Counted from the first letter of the stretch, positions 25,221-34,905 are shown. The stretch: 64,000 nucleotides of DNA from Polyangiaceae bacterium (GCA_041389725.1 JAWKRG010000002.1:1-64000), one strand, 5' to 3'. Translations and numbers: made by a program. The notes: generated by a model not told the origin, from the letters alone.

Positions 25221-26711
25221 GTGAGTTTCTCTCGCCCCGAGATCGACGACGGCTCCACTCGCGTGGGCCGCTATCGCATCTACGGCGAGATCGCCGCGGG
25301 CGGGATGGCCACACTGCACATCGGGCGCTTGCTCGGGCCCGCCGGCTTTTCCCGCACCGTCGCCATCAAGCGCCTACATCCGCAGTTCGCCAAGGATCCG
25401 GAGTTCGTGGCGATGTTGCTCGACGAAGCGCGGCTCGCCGCGCGCATCGTGCACCCCAACGTGGTGTCGACCCTGGACGTGGTCGCCAAAGAGAATGAGC
25501 TGTTCTTGGTGATGGACTACGTCGCCGGCGAGTCCATGGCTCAACTGCTGCGCAAGTCCTGGGCCGCAAAGACGCCGCCGAGCCCGGCCATCGTGGCGTC
25601 ACTGGCCACGGACTTGCTGCTCGGACTCCATGCCGCGCACCAAGCGAAGTCCGACGGCGGCCGCCCTCTGAACATCGTGCATCGCGACGTCTCGCCTCAG
25701 AACCTGCTCGTCGGCGTCGACGGCGTGGGCCGGGTGGTGGACTTCGGCGTCGCCAAGGCGATGATCCGCTCCACGTCCACGCGCGACGGCAAGGTCAAAG
25801 GCAAGTTGGCCTACATGTCGCCAGAACAGATCCAGGCCGGACCGGTGGACCATCGCAGCGACATCTTTTCCGCCGGCGTGGTGATCTGGGAAGCCCTGGC
25901 GGGCAAGCGCTTGTTCTCTCGTCCGGATCCTGGAGCGATCATCGCCGCCATTTTGACGGACCACATTCCGCCACCGAGTGAGTTCGCTCCCAACTTGCCG
26001 GGTGCCCTCGACGCCGTGGTGCTCAAGGCGCTGTCCAAGCATCCCGATGAACGCTACGGCTCGGCTTCGGAGATGGCAGAAGCCGTCGCCGAAGCGCAGT
26101 CGCCTGCGGGCGCGGTGCGCGTGGGCCAATGGGTCAAGGCGGTGGCCGGCGAAACTCTGTCGCGACGCGCGCAGCACGTCGCTGACGTGGAGAGCCAGAC
26201 GTCGAACGCAATTCCGCTTCCTCTGGACCACGATGACTTGGAGGCGACCCGCCAGTCCGGAGCGACCGACCACACGGCAAGCATCGCAGGCTTGGTGACC
26301 CCAGCGCCGCGGCGAGGCCCGCTGTTGCTGGGGATCGCAGCGCTGCTGCTCATCGCCACGTCCGTCGCGGGGTGGGCGCTTTGGCGCTCGACTCGGGATT
26401 CGACGGTCACCATCGTCGCCGGGCCACCCGCAACGGCGAGCACCGCCTCGCTCGCGTCACCGCCCGAGCCTCCTGCAACAGAGGCACCCACACCAGCGAC
26501 TGCGACCGCGCAGGAGCCGACATCCACCGGGAGTGCCGACACGCCAGCCGTTCCCGCCCCACTGGTGCAGCGCCCACGCCCAAGCGGTGGCCGCCCCAAG
26601 CCGACGCCAGCTGCCGCGCCCGCGCCTACGCCGGCGCCGAGCAAGAACTGCAATCCTCCCTACACGATCGACTCCCAGGGTGAGAAGGTCTTCAAGCCGG
26701 AGTGCTTCTGA
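25221..26711 (+). CDS. Transmembrane Ser/Thr protein kinase (Hanks type)
   Basis: A 496-residue kinase starting with GTG. Kinase domain ~15-290: AAGGMATLHIG loop (~24-34), VAIKRLH, HRDVSPQN, VDFGVAK, KLAYMSPEQ. One membrane helix (GPLLLGIAALLLIATSVAGWALW) follows, then a Pro/Thr/Ala-rich outer region ending NCNPPYTIDSQGEKVFKPEC, a C-terminal motif I associate with kinases of Sorangium-type myxobacteria. The next gene starts within its stop codon (TGATG), so the two are translationally coupled. Confidence 0.92.
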   Translation: MSFSRPEIDDGSTRVGRYRIYGEIAAGGMATLHIGRLLGPAGFSRTVAIKRLHPQFAKDPEFVAMLLDEARLAARIVHPNVVSTLDVVAKENELFLVMDYVAGESMAQLLRKSWAAKTPPSPAIVASLATDLLLGLHAAHQAKSDGGRPLNIVHRDVSPQNLLVGVDGVGRVVDFGVAKAMIRSTSTRDGKVKGKLAYMSPEQIQAGPVDHRSDIFSAGVVIWEALAGKRLFSRPDPGAIIAAILTDHIPPPSEFAPNLPGALDAVVLKALSKHPDERYGSASEMAEAVAEAQSPAGAVRVGQWVKAVAGETLSRRAQHVADVESQTSNAIPLPLDHDDLEATRQSGATDHTASIAGLVTPAPRRGPLLLGIAALLLIATSVAGWALWRSTRDSTVTIVAGPPATASTASLASPPEPPATEAPTPATATAQEPTSTGSADTPAVPAPLVQRPRPSGGRPKPTPAAAPAPTPAPSKNCNPPYTIDSQGEKVFKPECF

Positions 26712-27565
26712 TGATTCGCCACCGTTACGCTGCCATCCTGCTTCTCGCGCCTTTCGTGCTGCACGCCCCCTCCGCTCTTGGCCAAGCCAAGGAGTGCATC
26801 GCCAACCACGCGAGTGCCAAAGAGAAGCGCAAGGGAGGCGCGCTGATGGCGGCCAAGGACGAGTTCCTGCTCTGCGCGCGTGATACTTGCCCCAAGGTGG
26901 TGCGCGAGGAATGCCGCGAGCTGGTGTCGAAGCTTGCTGGTGAAATCCCTAGCGTGGTCCTCGCGGTCAAAGACGAGCGCGGCAACGACGTCGTTGACGG
27001 CACGGTGTCCCTCGATGGCAAGGAAGTCGACGGCTGGCTCGGCGGACGCGGCGTCGATGTCGACCCCGGGCCTCACACCCTTCGCTTCGTGAGTGCCGAC
27101 GGCCGCGAAAGCGAGCTCAAGTTCGTCGCACGAGCTGGGGAAAAGAACCGCAGCGTGGTCATCAAGCTGATCAGCAACGAGCCCAGTGGCCCCACCGCCG
27201 GTCCGAGTTCTGGCCCCGGTCCTGCGCCCGTCGTCGAAGACGACAAGACTTCGAGCGGCCCGCCCACCCTCGCCTACGTGCTGACCGGTGTCGCCGCCGT
27301 GGCGCTGGGCTCCTTCGTCTACTTCGCCTTGGACGGCACGTCGAAAAAGAGCGACATCGACGAGTGCAAGCCCAACTGCACCCAGGGAGACGTCGACGCC
27401 ATGCGCCGCAGCTTCCTCATCGGCGACATCTCGCTCGGCGTCGGCGCAGTCGCCCTCGGTGGCGCCGCGTATTTGTTTTTGAGCCCGAACCAACCCCAAG
27501 AGCCGACTGGCGTAGACGTTTCCGCAGGGCCGCAGTTCATGCTGCGGGCGTCGGGAAGGTTCTAG
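26711..27565 (+). CDS. Membrane protein with PEGA-like domain, kinase partner
   Basis: A 284-residue protein with signal peptide (LLLAPFVLHAPSALG). Residues ~22-75 hold four Cys typical of a CxnC loop (KECIANHASAKEKRKGG, FLLCARDTCPKVVREEC). Residues ~80-155 resemble a PEGA/CARDB-like beta domain (VVLAVKDERGNDVVDGTVSLDGKEV, GPHTLRF). Two hydrophobic helices follow near 197-220 and 250-270. The layout recurs next to kinases in myxobacteria. ATG overlaps the kinase stop, so the proteins probably work together at the inner membrane. Confidence 0.8.
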   Translation: MIRHRYAAILLLAPFVLHAPSALGQAKECIANHASAKEKRKGGALMAAKDEFLLCARDTCPKVVREECRELVSKLAGEIPSVVLAVKDERGNDVVDGTVSLDGKEVDGWLGGRGVDVDPGPHTLRFVSADGRESELKFVARAGEKNRSVVIKLISNEPSGPTAGPSSGPGPAPVVEDDKTSSGPPTLAYVLTGVAAVALGSFVYFALDGTSKKSDIDECKPNCTQGDVDAMRRSFLIGDISLGVGAVALGGAAYLFLSPNQPQEPTGVDVSAGPQFMLRASGRF

Positions 27566-27569
27566 TTCG

Positions 27570-27745
27570 GGTTCTGAGTCCGGATCCGGGGCCGGTTTTC
27601 CGGGGCCGGATCCAGTTCCGGGGCCGGATCCAGTTCCGGTTCGGGGTCTGAGTTTCCGGGTCCGGATCCAGTTTCGGGTCCGGATCTTCCGGACACTGGC
27701 ACGCTCACGGGTCGGTGCATGGGTCCGGTTTCAGGTCTGGGGCCG
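27570..27745. repeat. Degenerate GGTCCGG/GATCCGG repeat tract 3
   Basis: Dense copies of GGGGCCGGATCCAGTTCC (twice, adjacent), GGGTCCGGATCC and GTTCCGG between the converging 3' ends of the kinase-partner gene and the megaenzyme gene. The direct 18-bp repetition is exact. Confidence 0.75.
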
Positions 27746-27767
27746 GCGGTGCGAGCGCGACTCGGTC

Positions 27768-27810
27768 TGCGGGACGCGCGTTCCGCGGCGCCGTGGGACG
27801 AGACCCAAAC
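27768..27810 (-). repeat. Dispersed GGGTCTCG...CGCGTCCCGC element, copy B
   Basis: On the minus strand: GGGTCTCGTCCCACGGC, then GCCGCGGAACGCGCGTCCCG. It lies just downstream of the megaenzyme stop codon. Confidence 0.65.
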
Positions 27811-27831
27811 CCAAACACGAAGGTCGCCGGC

Positions 27832-30800
27832 TCAGGGCGCTTCGTCGACTGCAAGCGGTTGCGCGCTGCTCGCGTCGTCTTCGCCCAAGCCGAAGGCCTT
27901 TTGGAACGTCATCAGCAGCGCAATGTCGTTGCTCTTCACCTCGCCGGACATGAACTCGGCGGGCGTGGGCGTGTAGCCTTCGCGCACGATGCGCCGAAAC
28001 AGCTCGGGCGTCGTCTTGAGCACGCAGTCCGCGCGGTCGACTGCCTTGCCTTCGAGTACTTCGCAGCCCTCGGGAGTGATCTTCAAGGTGAAACGATCGC
28101 GCTCGCCCAAGGCGAAGTAGAAGCTCACGGGCTCCTTCACGCTCCCCGGCACGAAGCGCCCGGGCAGATCTTCGAACACCGCGGCCAGGGAGTCGTCGAT
28201 CGCCTGGGAGTCCTCGTCGGGCAGCGCATCCATGCGCGACACGTCCAGCACGTTGCCGCGACGCAAGGCCAGAATGGCGCGGCGAGTCAGTTCCGTCACG
28301 GCGCGAGAGGCTTCGCTGGACGACATGCCCGCGGTCAGGCGTCGCAGATCGTCGATACAGAGCGGCGGCCCGATGCGCGCCGCCACGTCGCGACGGCGAA
28401 GCACCGTCGAGCCCTTGGGCAGCGCGCGGTTCGTTCCCACCAGGCACACGGGCAGGATGTCGATGCCATGGTGGAGCGCGAGGTAGCCCACGGCGCTCTT
28501 GAATTCGTGGATTTCCCCGTCGCTGCTGCGCGTGCCCTCGGGGAAGATGAGCACGGTCTTGCCCTCGTCGAGCAACGTGCCGGCCTGACGCAGACTCTGT
28601 CGCAGCGAGCCGCTGCGGCTCATCGGTACCAGGTTGGTGAAGTTCTCGAAGTAGGTCTTGCGCCAGCGGTTGCCTTCGAAGAAGTAGTCCTGCGCGGCCA
28701 AGGACACCAAGTCGTGGCCATAGCTGCCAAGGGCGAACTTCACCAAGCCCATGTCCAGATGGCTGGCGTGGTTGGCGGCGACGATGGTGTTACGGTTGAA
28801 AGGCAGAAACGCGCGCCCGGTCACCGTCGTGCGGAGCACGCGATCGTAGAAGCCCATCTGCGCGCGCCCCATCCAGTGCATGGCGGCGTCGCGCAAGGGC
28901 GCTGGGATCTCGAGGCTCTCCTCGGTCTCGCGCTCGATGCTGGCGGTGGGCGACACGTGACGCTCTTGCGCCAGCTCTGCCACGACCGTCTCGGCATCGG
29001 CAATCGTGTTGCAAGCACTCAGCCGCTCGGCGTCGAGGGGTTTGGCGAGCTGCGCCTCCAGAGCAACCAGCAGCTCCAAGAGCATCAGAGAATCGAAACC
29101 CAGATCTCCGCGCAGGCTCATGCCCGGCGAGAGCTTCTGCGGATCCTTGCGCGTGATGGCGCCGACCGCGGCTCGCACTCGCTGCGCCGCTTGGCTCAAG
29201 TGCTCGCCGCCGTCCATGCGCGGTGGACGCTCCGACAGCGGCGCCACCCGCTCGAGTAGCTGACGCACGTCGTTGCGCTTCACCTTGCGGGTCGCGGTGC
29301 GCGGTAAAGGCCCGTCCACGAGTTGCACGACGGCGGGGCGCTGCACCGCGGGCAGCCCGGCGAGGGCCTTGTCCAAGGACTTTTTGGCGCGAGCGTGACG
29401 CTCGGCGCGCGTGGCCAAAGGATCCTGCGCCGGCACGGCCACGCAGGCGAGGCGCTCGCCCCCGCGGTCGGCACTGATGCCCACCAGCGCCAGCTCCTCC
29501 ACTGCGTCGACGACGCCGAGGCGCGCCTCCACGTCGTCGGGGTAGATGTTCTCGCCGGCGGAGGTGACGATCACGTCCTTCGCGCGGCCGACGATCACGA
29601 GATTGCCGCGCGAGTCGAGCTTGCCCAGATCGCCCGTGTGCAGCCAGCCGTCGTCATCGATCACTTGTCGCGTCGCGGCTTCATCGTCGGCGTAGCCGAG
29701 CATCACGTTGGGACCGCGCGCCAGCACTTCCCCGACGCCGGCTGCGTCCGGTGCGTGAATGCGGATCTCCACGCCGGGCACGGGTTTGCCGACATGACCC
29801 GAACGCGCCTTGGGACCGCCGGAAGCGACGGTGAGCACCGGCGCTGCTTCCGTCAGTCCGTAGCCTTCCGCCAAGTGCAGGCCCAAGCCGGAGAACAAGT
29901 GGTGCGTCTTTTCCGGCAGCGCCGCGCCGCCGCTGACCAGGTAGCGCAGGTGGCCACCGAGCCCCGAATGCACGGGTCCGAACAGGATGCGCCCGGCGTC
30001 CACGCCGAGCGACTTTCCGAGGGTGCGCGACAGCTCCACGGCGAAGTCGAAGACGTGGGAGGCGAGCTTGCCGTGCTCCGCCACGCGCGTGGTGATGCGG
30101 CGCTCGAGCATTTCCCACAGCGCCGGCACGCCGATCATCGCGGTGATCCGGCCGCTCTGCAGGCCGACTTCGAGGCGTTCCGCCGTCAGCTCGTCCAAGT
30201 ACACGATGCGCGCGCCCCGCGACAGTGGCAGAAGCATGCCGCAGGTGAGCTCGAAGGTGTGATGCAGGGGCAGCACCGACAGCACGCGATCTCCCTTGCT
30301 CAAGGGGAACAAGGGCGACAGCGCCGCGACCAGAGACGTCAGGTTCTCGTGGGTCAGCATCACGCCCTTGGGCGTGCCCGTGGTACCGCTGGTGTAAATC
30401 AATGCGGCTACTTCGTCGGCAGCGCCCGACGCCTGCTCGACCAAGGGATCGCCGACGTCCGCCGCGGCCCACAGATCCAACCAGCGCACGGAGGTATGCA
30501 CGACGCCGGACCTGCCGTTGCCATGCGCGTCCAGGTGTGCGCCGCTGCCATGCCCGCCCCGCTGAGCGCCGTTGCCGTGACCCAGCGCGTCCACGTCGGT
30601 CTGCACGCGCGCACGCACCTTCGCGTCCGCGATGAAGACCTTCGCGCCCGAAGCGCGCGCCAGATTCGCCGCGGCGTCGCCCTCGATCTTCTCGTCCAGG
30701 GGCACGACCGTCGCGCCGGCGTAGAGAATGCCGAAAAAGGCGATGGGCCACGCGGGGTGATTGGCGCCGGCGAGCAGCACGCGATCTCCGCGCTCCACCC

Positions 30801-32640
30801 CTTCACGCCGCAGTCGCTCCGCGCAGGCCAGCGCACGCACGCGCAAGTCGAGGTACGAAAGCCGCGACAGCCCTTCTGCTTCGGTGCGTTGCAGGGCGAT
30901 GGCGAGTTCGTGGCGATCTGCCATCTCTTCGAGCAAGAGCGGCAAGGTCGCATGGGGCTCGGGCGCGGCCTTGGGACGGCGCAGGCGCTCGTCGATCTGC
31001 GGAAAGACCCACTTTTCCAGGGCGGGAACGTGCACGTTCAGGAACCACTCGCGCCAGTCGATCGCCTCGGGCTCCCAGCGCACGCGTTCACGGTCGTCGT
31101 CTGACAAGCGCGCGCAGGCCGCGCGGGTATTGTCGCAACGGAAGGTGTAGTCGAACTCCGCGGTGAAGGGCACGAAGGCCTCCAGCACGTCGGCGATCTT
31201 GTCCTGCTGCCGTGAGAAGCCGCGTACGGCGCTCGACGCGGGCTTGAGCAAGCTGCGCGCAGGCCCCACCGCCATGCGCCCGAGCACGTCCGACAGCGCC
31301 CCACTGCCCTTGGCGATGGCGCGCGGGCCGTAGCTCTTGAACTGGTCCGCGCCGAGCATCGCGCCCTCGAAGCGAGACTGCAGCGCGCTGAGCAGCGGAC
31401 CGCCGCGCCCAGTGCGCTTGTAGTACTTGCGCTTGTAGAGCCCCGAGAGCTCGAAGAAGCGGCGCATGCTGCAGCGATTCGAGTCGCTCGAGCCGTACTG
31501 GTACACCGGGCGCCCCGTGCCCTCCAAGAGCTCCGCCAGGGACAGCACCATGCCGCCGGCGACCATGTCGCAAGGGATGAAGTCGAGGGCGTTGTCGCTG
31601 CCGGGGATCTGCGTTTGACCTTCGCGCAAGGCGTAGATCAGCGGCGCGCTGGTGTTGATGCCCTCGTTCCAACCCGGGAATGGGTAGAAACAAGTCGACT
31701 CCACGATGGCCGGGCGCACGATGGTGAAGGCGAGCCCTGCGCTGGCGACGATCTGTTCACCGATCGCCTTGGTGTACGTATAGGTGTTAGGAAACCCCCA
31801 AAAACGCGCGCGCTCCATGCCCATGTCGGCCAACTGGGCCTCCACGAACTTGCGCTTCACGCGGCTGATCTCGCGCTCCAAGGCTGCATCGCGCACGGGC
31901 TCACCGCGATCGAGCAGGTTGCGCTTCGCCTCGTCCAAGAAGTGACTCTGGCGAAAAGCGTCGTTCATGCGGTGGCGCGCCTGCTCGACCACGTCCATGC
32001 ACTCGGCGATCTCGCGGTCTGGATCCCAGTGGCTGACGTCCAGCTCCCCGGCGCGCGGAAAGGGGATCTCCCGGGGATCGCGCTCTTCGATGATGCCCGT
32101 ACGCTGCCCCGCCACGTAGCAAGTGCTGGTGTGAACCAGGGCCGCGTCGCCCAGATCCTTCGCGAGCGCCACGAGGTTCTGCACGCCGAAGGCGTTCACC
32201 TGTAGCGCCTCGTCCAGAGGCGGATCGAAATCCACGACGCCCGAGGCGTTGATCACCGCGTCCACCTGACCACGCAAATCCTCGCGCAACGCGGGCTCCA
32301 GGCCGCAGAAGGCGTGCGTGACGTCGCCGGCAACGGGCGTGATCTTGGAGCGGATGAAGTCCTCGAAGCCCGCGCCATGCTCTGCGCGCAACGCGTCCAG
32401 GCATTCGCTTCGCGCGATGTCCTTCCAAAACCGCTGCGCCGCCGTCTGCCCGCCGCGCGGGCGCACCACCAGGTGGATGTGGCCGACCCCCGGATACTTC
32501 GAGAGCAAGAAGGTCCAAAACACCTTGCCCAAGAAGCCCGTGCCGCCCACCACCACGAAACGGCGCCCAGCAAGCCGCGCGCCCACATCGAGCCGGGCCG
32601 GCGGAGGCGCCGAAGCGGGGGAATGCGAAAAATCGGTCAT
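27832..32640 (-). CDS. ElbD-like multifunctional lipid enzyme: reductase, acyl ligase, ACP, acyltransferase, SCP2
   Basis: A 1602-residue fusion. Domains in order: fatty acyl-CoA reductase (~25-520; GGTGFLGKVFW at ~32, YTYTK at ~288); AMP-binding acyl ligase (~575-1110; YTSGTTGTPKG at ~748, GYGLTEAAPV, DGWLHTGDLG); acyl carrier domain (attachment Ser in GFDSLMLLEL, ~1182); PlsC-type acyltransferase (NHASHLD ~1293, FPEGTRSS ~1365); and an SCP2-like lipid-binding tail (~1470-1590). The order matches ElbD, the ether-lipid enzyme described in Myxococcus xanthus, so a role in making alkyl chains and ether lipids is likely. The ligase domain has an unusual Gly/His repeat insert (GHGNGAQRGGHGSG, ~690-710). 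The ATG at 32640 is chosen by domain start. Confidence 0.9.
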   Translation of the reverse strand: MTDFSHSPASAPPPARLDVGARLAGRRFVVVGGTGFLGKVFWTFLLSKYPGVGHIHLVVRPRGGQTAAQRFWKDIARSECLDALRAEHGAGFEDFIRSKITPVAGDVTHAFCGLEPALREDLRGQVDAVINASGVVDFDPPLDEALQVNAFGVQNLVALAKDLGDAALVHTSTCYVAGQRTGIIEERDPREIPFPRAGELDVSHWDPDREIAECMDVVEQARHRMNDAFRQSHFLDEAKRNLLDRGEPVRDAALEREISRVKRKFVEAQLADMGMERARFWGFPNTYTYTKAIGEQIVASAGLAFTIVRPAIVESTCFYPFPGWNEGINTSAPLIYALREGQTQIPGSDNALDFIPCDMVAGGMVLSLAELLEGTGRPVYQYGSSDSNRCSMRRFFELSGLYKRKYYKRTGRGGPLLSALQSRFEGAMLGADQFKSYGPRAIAKGSGALSDVLGRMAVGPARSLLKPASSAVRGFSRQQDKIADVLEAFVPFTAEFDYTFRCDNTRAACARLSDDDRERVRWEPEAIDWREWFLNVHVPALEKWVFPQIDERLRRPKAAPEPHATLPLLLEEMADRHELAIALQRTEAEGLSRLSYLDLRVRALACAERLRREGVERGDRVLLAGANHPAWPIAFFGILYAGATVVPLDEKIEGDAAANLARASGAKVFIADAKVRARVQTDVDALGHGNGAQRGGHGSGAHLDAHGNGRSGVVHTSVRWLDLWAAADVGDPLVEQASGAADEVAALIYTSGTTGTPKGVMLTHENLTSLVAALSPLFPLSKGDRVLSVLPLHHTFELTCGMLLPLSRGARIVYLDELTAERLEVGLQSGRITAMIGVPALWEMLERRITTRVAEHGKLASHVFDFAVELSRTLGKSLGVDAGRILFGPVHSGLGGHLRYLVSGGAALPEKTHHLFSGLGLHLAEGYGLTEAAPVLTVASGGPKARSGHVGKPVPGVEIRIHAPDAAGVGEVLARGPNVMLGYADDEAATRQVIDDDGWLHTGDLGKLDSRGNLVIVGRAKDVIVTSAGENIYPDDVEARLGVVDAVEELALVGISADRGGERLACVAVPAQDPLATRAERHARAKKSLDKALAGLPAVQRPAVVQLVDGPLPRTATRKVKRNDVRQLLERVAPLSERPPRMDGGEHLSQAAQRVRAAVGAITRKDPQKLSPGMSLRGDLGFDSLMLLELLVALEAQLAKPLDAERLSACNTIADAETVVAELAQERHVSPTASIERETEESLEIPAPLRDAAMHWMGRAQMGFYDRVLRTTVTGRAFLPFNRNTIVAANHASHLDMGLVKFALGSYGHDLVSLAAQDYFFEGNRWRKTYFENFTNLVPMSRSGSLRQSLRQAGTLLDEGKTVLIFPEGTRSSDGEIHEFKSAVGYLALHHGIDILPVCLVGTNRALPKGSTVLRRRDVAARIGPPLCIDDLRRLTAGMSSSEASRAVTELTRRAILALRRGNVLDVSRMDALPDEDSQAIDDSLAAVFEDLPGRFVPGSVKEPVSFYFALGERDRFTLKITPEGCEVLEGKAVDRADCVLKTTPELFRRIVREGYTPTPAEFMSGEVKSNDIALLMTFQKAFGLGEDDASSAQPLAVDEAP

Positions 32641-32784
32641 GAAGCTCCGGGGAAGCGTCCTTCGGTCTACCAGGACAGCTCGGGCGTCAAGCACAGCGGG
32701 ACAACACGAAGATCCCGCGGCCCCACGCAATGGCGCAGTGCGTCGCAAGCGGAGAAACGACAGACGAATTGCCGCTGTTGAGGG

Positions 32785-33110
32785 GGAAGATCGGGGACCT
32801 TGGCGGAGAGATCCGGGACCGTTTTCGGCACCTGTGTCAGGAAGATCCGGGACCGGGGATTGTGCTCGATTGGTTTGTGGGTCTCGACGAGCTGCATCGC
32901 GGAGTGCGCGTCCCGCGGTGGGCGACGAGATCGCGGGGAAGATCCGGGACCGTTGCGGAGAGATCCGGGACCTTGTTCGGGACCGTGTCGGGAAGATCCG
33001 GGACCGCGACCGAGTCATGAATGTCCGGGACCGGGTTCGGGACCGGGTCAGAAAGAGTCGGGGCCGAGACCTGGTCGGGAAGATCCGGGACCGGGTCAGG
33101 TAGAGCCCAG
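32785..33110. repeat. GATCCGGGACCGG repeat tract 4
   Basis: At least nine copies of AAGATCCGGGACCG or AGATCCGGGACC-like units in 325 bp, with variants ATGTCCGGGACCGGG and GAGTCGGGGCC. It lies between the start of the megaenzyme gene and the end of the HNH gene, both minus strand. Copy C of the dispersed element is embedded. Confidence 0.85.
32874..32919 (+). repeat. Dispersed GGGTCTCG...CGCGTCCCGCG element, copy C
   Basis: Plus strand: GTGGGTCTCGACGAG, then TCGCGGAGTGCGCGTCCCGC. Together with its left flank (GGGGATTGTGCTCGATTGG) it aligns over about 85 bp with copy D at 35704. Confidence 0.75.
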
Positions 33111-33129
33111 GCCGGGAGAAGTCGACGCA

Positions 33130-34905
33130 CTAGTTGGCTTCCTCGCGTGCGGCCCACCGCGCCATGCGCGCTCGGCCGAAGTCTTGTTCTGCGGCCAGCG
33201 CGTTGTGCGCGCGGCAGCGAAGGCTCACGGTCTCGATGCGGTGCCGGCCTCCTTTCGCAAAGGCGATCTCGTGATGGAACTCCAGGCCGCTGCGTTCCCC
33301 ACAGCGCCGACCGCGAGCGTCGACGAACGCGCACCTGCCGCCGTCGCGCTTCCAGACGCTGCGCCTCACCTCAGCGGGCAAGTACCGGCCCTTCTCCCGC
33401 CCCGCGCCGTCCGCGCTCGCGCCACCGCATACGCCCCGGTGCGGATCGTCACCACCGTCGAGCTTTCCTCCGCTCCGGTGCGGTGCGTCACCACCGTCGA
33501 GCCTTCCTCCGCTCCGGCGCGGGTTCTCTCCATCATCTCCCGTTGTTCCGCTCCCGCGCGGCCCATCGCCACTGTCGACGTAATCGGCAGCATCGCCTCG
33601 AACCGATCCCCCCTCGTGCGGCTCGATGTCATGCGATCCGCTCTGGCGCGTACTAGCGCTCGCGCGCCTGCGCCGCGGATTGTCCACCAACGCGCACTTC
33701 CGCTTCTTCAACTCGCGCACGAAGAGCCGCATCGCGCGCAACTGCACCTCCGCGATGACGTGCCCGATCTCCCCAGGACCAAGCAACTCCTGCGCTTCCT
33801 GCAATAGCCGCACGTACTCTTCTCCCGCGGTGAACTGCACCTTGAAGCGTTGCTCCGCGGCTGCCGTTGCCGAGCCAGGGCCCGCACCAGCATCCGCGTC
33901 CAGGCCAGAGCCCGCGCCAGCGTCGGCGCAGGCGGCAGCGTCCGCGACCGGGCCAGAGCCAGCGTCTGCGCCAGCGCCCGCGTCTGCGCCAGCGCCCGCG
34001 CGAGCGCCTGCGCCAGCGCCCGCGCCGGCGTGCAAGCCCGAGCCAGATCCTAAATCCCCATGCGTCGCGCCCGTGTCCGCGTCTGCGTTCGAGTCGGTGC
34101 CCGCGCCCCCAGCACCAGCACCAGCGGCCGCGTCCGCGTCCACCGCTTGCGGACCCGCGGCGCTCGCGGCCATGACGCGCGCCCGCGGACCAAGCGGCTC
34201 GATCCGCGCCGGAGCGTCGGGGCGCGGATCGAACTGCCGCACGAGCGCGAGGATCTCCCGCTTCGAGCGGTGCCGAGCCGCCTCGAGCATTCGCTCGAGG
34301 TTGTCCTGCTTCAAGTGCGGCCCCAGCAGCAAGAGCCCCGACAGATGCAGCTCCCCCGAAGCAAGCTTGTCGAGCAACAGCGGAAAGCGTCGCACCAGCC
34401 GCGCCGCCAGCGCCCGGCGCTGCGCGGTGTCCTCGGGCATGCCCAGCTCATGGCGACAGTAGGTGTAGAGGCTCGAACACGCGCACAAGCGATGCACTCC
34501 TCGCGCATCCACCTCGGCCAGGTGCGCGAGCAGTGCCACCACCGCTTGGTTCGCTCGCGCCGCTGCAACGAGCGTGCTGTCGAGCAACTCCGCGTCGGAC
34601 AGTGCGTCCAGGGAAGTCCCCCGCATCATTGGAAAGTGTCCCCCCTCGACCCGGGAACGCGGCCGCTCCGGCGAATATCGCATTCTCTCGGCGCCAGCCG
34701 TCATGCTCGCTTCGATACGCACCGGTGCGGATCCTTCTGCTTCCCTCCTGCCCGTCACGCTCGCTTCGATACGCACCGGCGCGGATCCCTCTGCTTCCCT
34801 CGCGCCCGACATGCTCGCCTCGCTACGCACCGGTGCGGATCCCGTTGCCCCCAAGTCCATCTCGCTCCCCTGCCCTGTTCCGATGCACATGCTCGCACCA
34901 TACAC
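33130..34905 (-). CDS. HNH endonuclease with DUF222-like helical domain
   Basis: A 591-residue protein. Residues ~95-250 are helical, similar to the DUF222 regions preceding HNH nucleases (LSDAELLDSTLVAAARANQAVVALLAHLAEVD). Residues ~255-345 are Ala/Gly/Asp low-complexity. A second helical part (~350-400) and a Gly/Asp-rich linker lead to the nuclease at ~515-575: CAFVDARGRRCGERSGLEFHH, EIAFAKGG and CRAHN, giving the His-His...Asn HNH site. The first ~70 residues are an 18-residue repeat (SAPVRIEAS cores) from 54-bp DNA repeats, so the real start may be ATG 34629. Often near mobile elements. Confidence 0.85.
   Translation of the reverse strand: MYGASMCIGTGQGSEMDLGATGSAPVRSEASMSGAREAEGSAPVRIEASVTGRREAEGSAPVRIEASMTAGAERMRYSPERPRSRVEGGHFPMMRGTSLDALSDAELLDSTLVAAARANQAVVALLAHLAEVDARGVHRLCACSSLYTYCRHELGMPEDTAQRRALAARLVRRFPLLLDKLASGELHLSGLLLLGPHLKQDNLERMLEAARHRSKREILALVRQFDPRPDAPARIEPLGPRARVMAASAAGPQAVDADAAAGAGAGGAGTDSNADADTGATHGDLGSGSGLHAGAGAGAGARAGAGADAGAGADAGSGPVADAAACADAGAGSGLDADAGAGPGSATAAAEQRFKVQFTAGEEYVRLLQEAQELLGPGEIGHVIAEVQLRAMRLFVRELKKRKCALVDNPRRRRASASTRQSGSHDIEPHEGGSVRGDAADYVDSGDGPRGSGTTGDDGENPRRSGGRLDGGDAPHRSGGKLDGGDDPHRGVCGGASADGAGREKGRYLPAEVRRSVWKRDGGRCAFVDARGRRCGERSGLEFHHEIAFAKGGRHRIETVSLRCRAHNALAAEQDFGRARMARWAAREEAN
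34701..34852 (-). repeat. 54-bp tandem repeats at the 5' end of the HNH gene
   Basis: Units at 34701-34754, 34755-34808 and a partial 34809-34852, each containing the near-palindrome CGCACCGGTGCG. In the HNH frame they encode an 18-residue repeat; alternatively they are upstream regulatory repeats if the gene starts at 34629. Confidence 0.8.

Noticed and set aside
27715..29259. 514-codon open frame on the plus strand
   Set aside because: Antisense to the acyltransferase and SCP2 domains; begins in repeat tract 3 and has no motif.
29323..31104. 593-codon open frame on the plus strand
   Set aside because: Antisense to the ligase and ACP domains of the megaenzyme; typical high-GC shadow frame without recognisable domains.
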